Assembly: GCA_028713595.1 (NCBI GenBank)
Contig: JAQTNZ010000009.1
Coordinates: forward strand, 1 to 15,817
DNA: 15,817 nucleotides
Direction: 5' to 3'
From: Methylovulum sp.
GTDB lineage: Bacteria > Pseudomonadota > Gammaproteobacteria > Methylococcales > Methylomonadaceae
Shown: one piece after another, positions 13,647-15,817 of the stretch
Numbering within the stretch: the first letter of the stretch is position 1
How the letters are laid out: the number at the start of each line of letters is the position of its first letter
Notes under the pieces: generated by a model
The model's input: only the letters and a program-made list of their open reading frames with translations
Database searches by the model: none
Told to the model about the DNA's origin: nothing
Made by a program: the position numbers and the translations under genes

Positions 13647-14634
13647 ATTCTTTTATAAGCAGTTCATTATTTGCCTCGGCAAATAATGACTCATCGCTGG
13701 TGATAGGGGTTTGCCATTTTAAGATTTGAAAGGGCTTACCTTGCCCGCCATCGGCTTTTTTGATGACCGCGCTGATAACCGTGTTGGCCCCATCGTCCAT
13801 CTGTGCCTCACAAACAATGGTCAGCACATCATTATCGCCCAACGGGGCGCCCTTGGCATTGGCAATCGGCGCTGGCGGCATCGGCAACCCATTCAACAGG
13901 CTGTCATGGCGGTTCTTGATATAATCGTCCAGCAAGGCAAGATCAACATCCGGCAACACCGCCAACACGTCTTTGGTGGCTTGTTGGGCGTTGACTTGTG
14001 GCTGCCCCGAATACACCGTGACCAGCGGCTGCAACCATTGGAAAGTGGCCTCGTCCATACCCAACACCAAGCGCAATTCATCAAGGGTTTGAAAGGGCTT
14101 ATTGGTGGGCTGGTAAGTCAAATTGGCATCCTGGTACTCTTGTTTTTCCGCACCATCGCTATGCACCATATTATCGGCATCACGCCAATCGAGGATCGCG
14201 GCAACCAGCTTGGCTTGCTGCTTGTCGTCATCGGCCAGCGGTGATTGTTGGAACAGCCCCGCCAACAATTTTTGGTCGGCCTTGTTGAGGTCTATCTTGC
14301 CCGTTTCGGCAAACAATTGGATACGGATGTGCCCGCCCACGTCACCAGAGGCGATAAACGCATTGGGGCTATTGATCTGATAAATGCTGCCGTCCGCTTG
14401 CCAGCGTTGGTTTTTATCAGGGATCAGCAACATGGCCTCGGCGACCGCCATACCTGACTCGGCCAAGGCGGCGGCTTTGGCCGTGTTTTTAATGCCGGCC
14501 ACGATAGTCGTTTCCCGCCGCATACTCAGCGCGAAACTGCCCGCCATAATTGTCAACAGGCTCAGCACCCACAATACCAAAACCAAGGCAAAGCCGCGCT
14601 GGCCCGCTATCACCCCCGATACGTTTTTCGGCAT
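13621..14634 (-). CDS. gspK: Type II secretion minor pseudopilin GspK
   Basis: GspK caps the pseudopilus tip in complex with GspI and GspJ. The 337-residue length is typical and much larger than the other pseudopilins. The prepilin peptidase site is QRG14-F15ALVLVLWVL. Position +5 of the mature protein is Leu, not the usual Glu; missing Glu5 is a hallmark of GspK rather than a defect. The large globular insert contains KIDLNKADQKLLAGLF (113-128), LDWRDADN (148-155) and a helix-hairpin-helix-like TLDELRLVLGM (183-193), all common in the family. Its start overlaps the gspJ stop by 3 nt, and its end overlaps gspL by 26 nt. Confidence 0.94.
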   Translation of the reverse strand: MPKNVSGVIAGQRGFALVLVLWVLSLLTIMAGSFALSMRRETTIVAGIKNTAKAAALAESGMAVAEAMLLIPDKNQRWQADGSIYQINSPNAFIASGDVGGHIRIQLFAETGKIDLNKADQKLLAGLFQQSPLADDDKQQAKLVAAILDWRDADNMVHSDGAEKQEYQDANLTYQPTNKPFQTLDELRLVLGMDEATFQWLQPLVTVYSGQPQVNAQQATKDVLAVLPDVDLALLDDYIKNRHDSLLNGLPMPPAPIANAKGAPLGDNDVLTIVCEAQMDDGANTVISAVIKKADGGQGKPFQILKWQTPITSDESLFAEANNELLIKEYDEFDFNH

Positions 14635-15320
14635 TATTGGGCCGCCTCTTCAGCGCTGCCCGCTTCCGGCTCGGTTTCAACCGTACCGTTGGCATCAATT
14701 TGTGAACCCGCCACTTTCAATTCGACAATCATGTCCGGCCAATACATGGCATTTTCCAATTCAATACTGATCTTGACCAATTGCGGCTGCTGGTCCCTTT
14801 GCAACCATTCGGCCTGCCAACTGCCTTCGCCACCGCTTTCATCCGGGCCAAAATAGGCAAAAGACACGGTACGGACATGCTTGATTAAGGCGATTTCTTC
14901 TTTAGGCAATAGCCCTTTGTCAGGCACGGGCAAAAACGGGCTTAATGACACTTTGATAAATTTGCTCTCCCCTTCCTCCACCAATTGCAAGTTGAACAGT
15001 TGGTCGCCCACTTTACCGACACTGGCAGGAAATTCGCCGACAAATTGCAAAGACAACGCATCGCCCTGAAACGCCAGCGTTTTTTGCTCCTTAACGGAAA
15101 AATCATCCCATAACGGTTTGGCGGTGGCTAAATGTTGCTGGAAAAAATGGTAAACCACCGCCACTTCGTTGACATCGCCCATTTTGCTTTCGCCTTTTTC
15201 CCAACTTTGCGCACAAATCCGCAAACTCGCAAACAGCAGCACCACCATAATGCTCAACAGCGTCATGGCAATCAGCACCTCGATCAAGGTAAACCCCAAG
15301 GCTGTTTTCAAGCGCTTCAT
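14634..15320 (-). CDS. gspJ: Type II secretion minor pseudopilin GspJ
   Basis: The 228-residue protein has a class III signal with cleavage at LG9-F10TLIEVLIAM; Glu14 is the conserved mature Glu5. The hydrophobic helix spans about 10-32, and the globular beta-rich part follows with WQAEWLQRDQQPQLVKISIE (168-187), typical of GspJ. The end is an acidic, Ala/Glu-rich tail (TEPEAGSAEEAAQ), which is unusual but may be just a disordered extension. GspJ joins GspI and GspK at the pseudopilus tip. The start overlaps gspI by 4 nt; the stop overlaps the gspK start. Confidence 0.93.
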   Translation of the reverse strand: MKRLKTALGFTLIEVLIAMTLLSIMVVLLFASLRICAQSWEKGESKMGDVNEVAVVYHFFQQHLATAKPLWDDFSVKEQKTLAFQGDALSLQFVGEFPASVGKVGDQLFNLQLVEEGESKFIKVSLSPFLPVPDKGLLPKEEIALIKHVRTVSFAYFGPDESGGEGSWQAEWLQRDQQPQLVKISIELENAMYWPDMIVELKVAGSQIDANGTVETEPEAGSAEEAAQ

Positions 15321-15748
15321 GAGGGTGGCTCCACAGGTTTGCTGCGCAATTTCAGGGTGGACAATTCCAGTGACCTGCCTTTGCCGCCTTCATCATCCCA
15401 AGACACGCTGACATCCACCACAAAAAACTCGGTTGTCAGGGTGCTGGCATCAACATCAGGGGGGCTGAAACGGTAAGGGTTGACCACCACTTGCCAATTG
15501 TATTTGTCATTGTCGCGACCCAGCACCTGCCCGGCTTGCAGCGGCGTTTCAACCCCCGCCCTGACCATCAGCGATTCCGCCAACTGCACCGCCACCGTAT
15601 AATCTTCGGCAACGGCGGCGGTTTGGACACCACCGGCGAATATTTTTAGCAAAATGGCTATCGACAATGCCAATATCGAAAAGGCAATCAAAATTTCCAG
15701 CAAGGAAAAACCCTGTTGCCTAGTTTTGCTCGTCATCGGACAGGTCAT
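15317..15748 (-). CDS. gspI: Type II secretion minor pseudopilin GspI
   Basis: The 143-residue product has the class III site QQG13-F14SLLEILIAFSILALS with Glu18 as mature Glu5. The conserved helix region VAVQLAESLMVRAG (57-70) marks GspI. GspI starts assembly of the I-J-K tip complex. I chose ATG 15748 because GGA lies at good spacing before it; the in-frame ATG 15736 has no Shine-Dalgarno, but would give a more usual short leader. With the chosen start it overlaps gspH by 29 nt. Confidence 0.92.
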   Translation of the reverse strand: MTCPMTSKTRQQGFSLLEILIAFSILALSIAILLKIFAGGVQTAAVAEDYTVAVQLAESLMVRAGVETPLQAGQVLGRDNDKYNWQVVVNPYRFSPPDVDASTLTTEFFVVDVSVSWDDEGGKGRSLELSTLKLRSKPVEPPS

Positions 15749-15817
15749 TGAGTTCCGCCGCTCCGGTCAGCCAGTTGATGTCAATTTGCCATTTTGCAGT
15801 TTTCCCCTCCAGCGTCA
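15720..15817 (-). CDS. gspH: Type II secretion minor pseudopilin GspH, C-terminal fragment
   Basis: The last 31 codons of a minus-strand gene enter from the right edge and end at TAG 15720-15722. The fragment, with KTAKWQIDINWLTGAAEL, fits the end of GspH (a Y/W-x-I-x-I-x-WLTG pattern). Its position immediately upstream of and overlapping gspI is the gspH position in the xps-like order. The prepilin signal lies outside the window, so the call rests on this tail and on context. Confidence 0.72.
   Translation of the reverse strand, partial: TLEGKTAKWQIDINWLTGAAELNDLSDDEQN

Noticed and set aside
13621..14634. GspK defective because mature Glu5 is missing
   Set aside because: GspK proteins normally lack Glu5; this is a family trait.

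Overview
The window looks like chromosomal DNA of a gammaproteobacterium. The evidence is E. coli-like RpiA and IlvA, a YhaJ-like LysR regulator close to DoxX and pirin genes, and a type II secretion cluster in the order known from Xanthomonas (H-I-J-K-L-M-N-D). Base composition is balanced, except for a clearly AT-rich left end (about 1-850). I cannot name the genus from sequence alone.

Layout. 1-1120 is an accessory, repeat-rich stretch. It holds a broken DUF4304-type gene, an AT-rich 133-residue orphan bracketed by two direct copies of a REP-like repeat, and a large imperfect palindrome. 1124-2203 is a divergent pair: a MAPEG membrane protein (-) and an HxlR regulator (+). They share a 114-bp gap with a perfect 13-bp inverted repeat over the promoter and a second half-site at the hxlR start. 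2313-6476 holds a YhaJ-like LysR regulator and a secreted kelch-type protein on the minus strand, then a doxX-pirin operon on the plus strand. A palindromic T-N11-A site about 64 bp upstream of the predicted doxX start point is where a LysR activator normally binds. 6515-6741 is a 227-bp MITE-like element with perfect 17-bp terminal inverted repeats and 12-bp target duplications. It lies between the ilvA stop codon and what appears to be ilvA's own terminator. 6755-9012 carries ilvA (-) and rpiA (+), divergent housekeeping genes. 9068-15817 is the end of a minus-strand type II secretion operon: gspH (partial), gspI, gspJ, gspK, gspL, gspM, a GspC/XpsN-type gene and gspD. Adjacent genes overlap by 1 to about 29 nt.

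How the parts fit. GspH, I, J and K are pseudopilins. GspL, GspM and the XpsN-like protein form the inner-membrane platform, and GspD is the outer-membrane channel, here with a lipobox. The E and F genes would be expected to the right of the window. The kelch protein has a Sec signal peptide and could be exported, but nothing here ties it to this secretion system. I found no CRISPR array, tRNA or rRNA gene, phage genes or complete insertion sequence. The most interesting items are the MITE-like insertion, the LysR site at the doxX promoter, the double HxlR site, the lipoprotein-type secretin and the repeat-bracketed orphan at the left edge.
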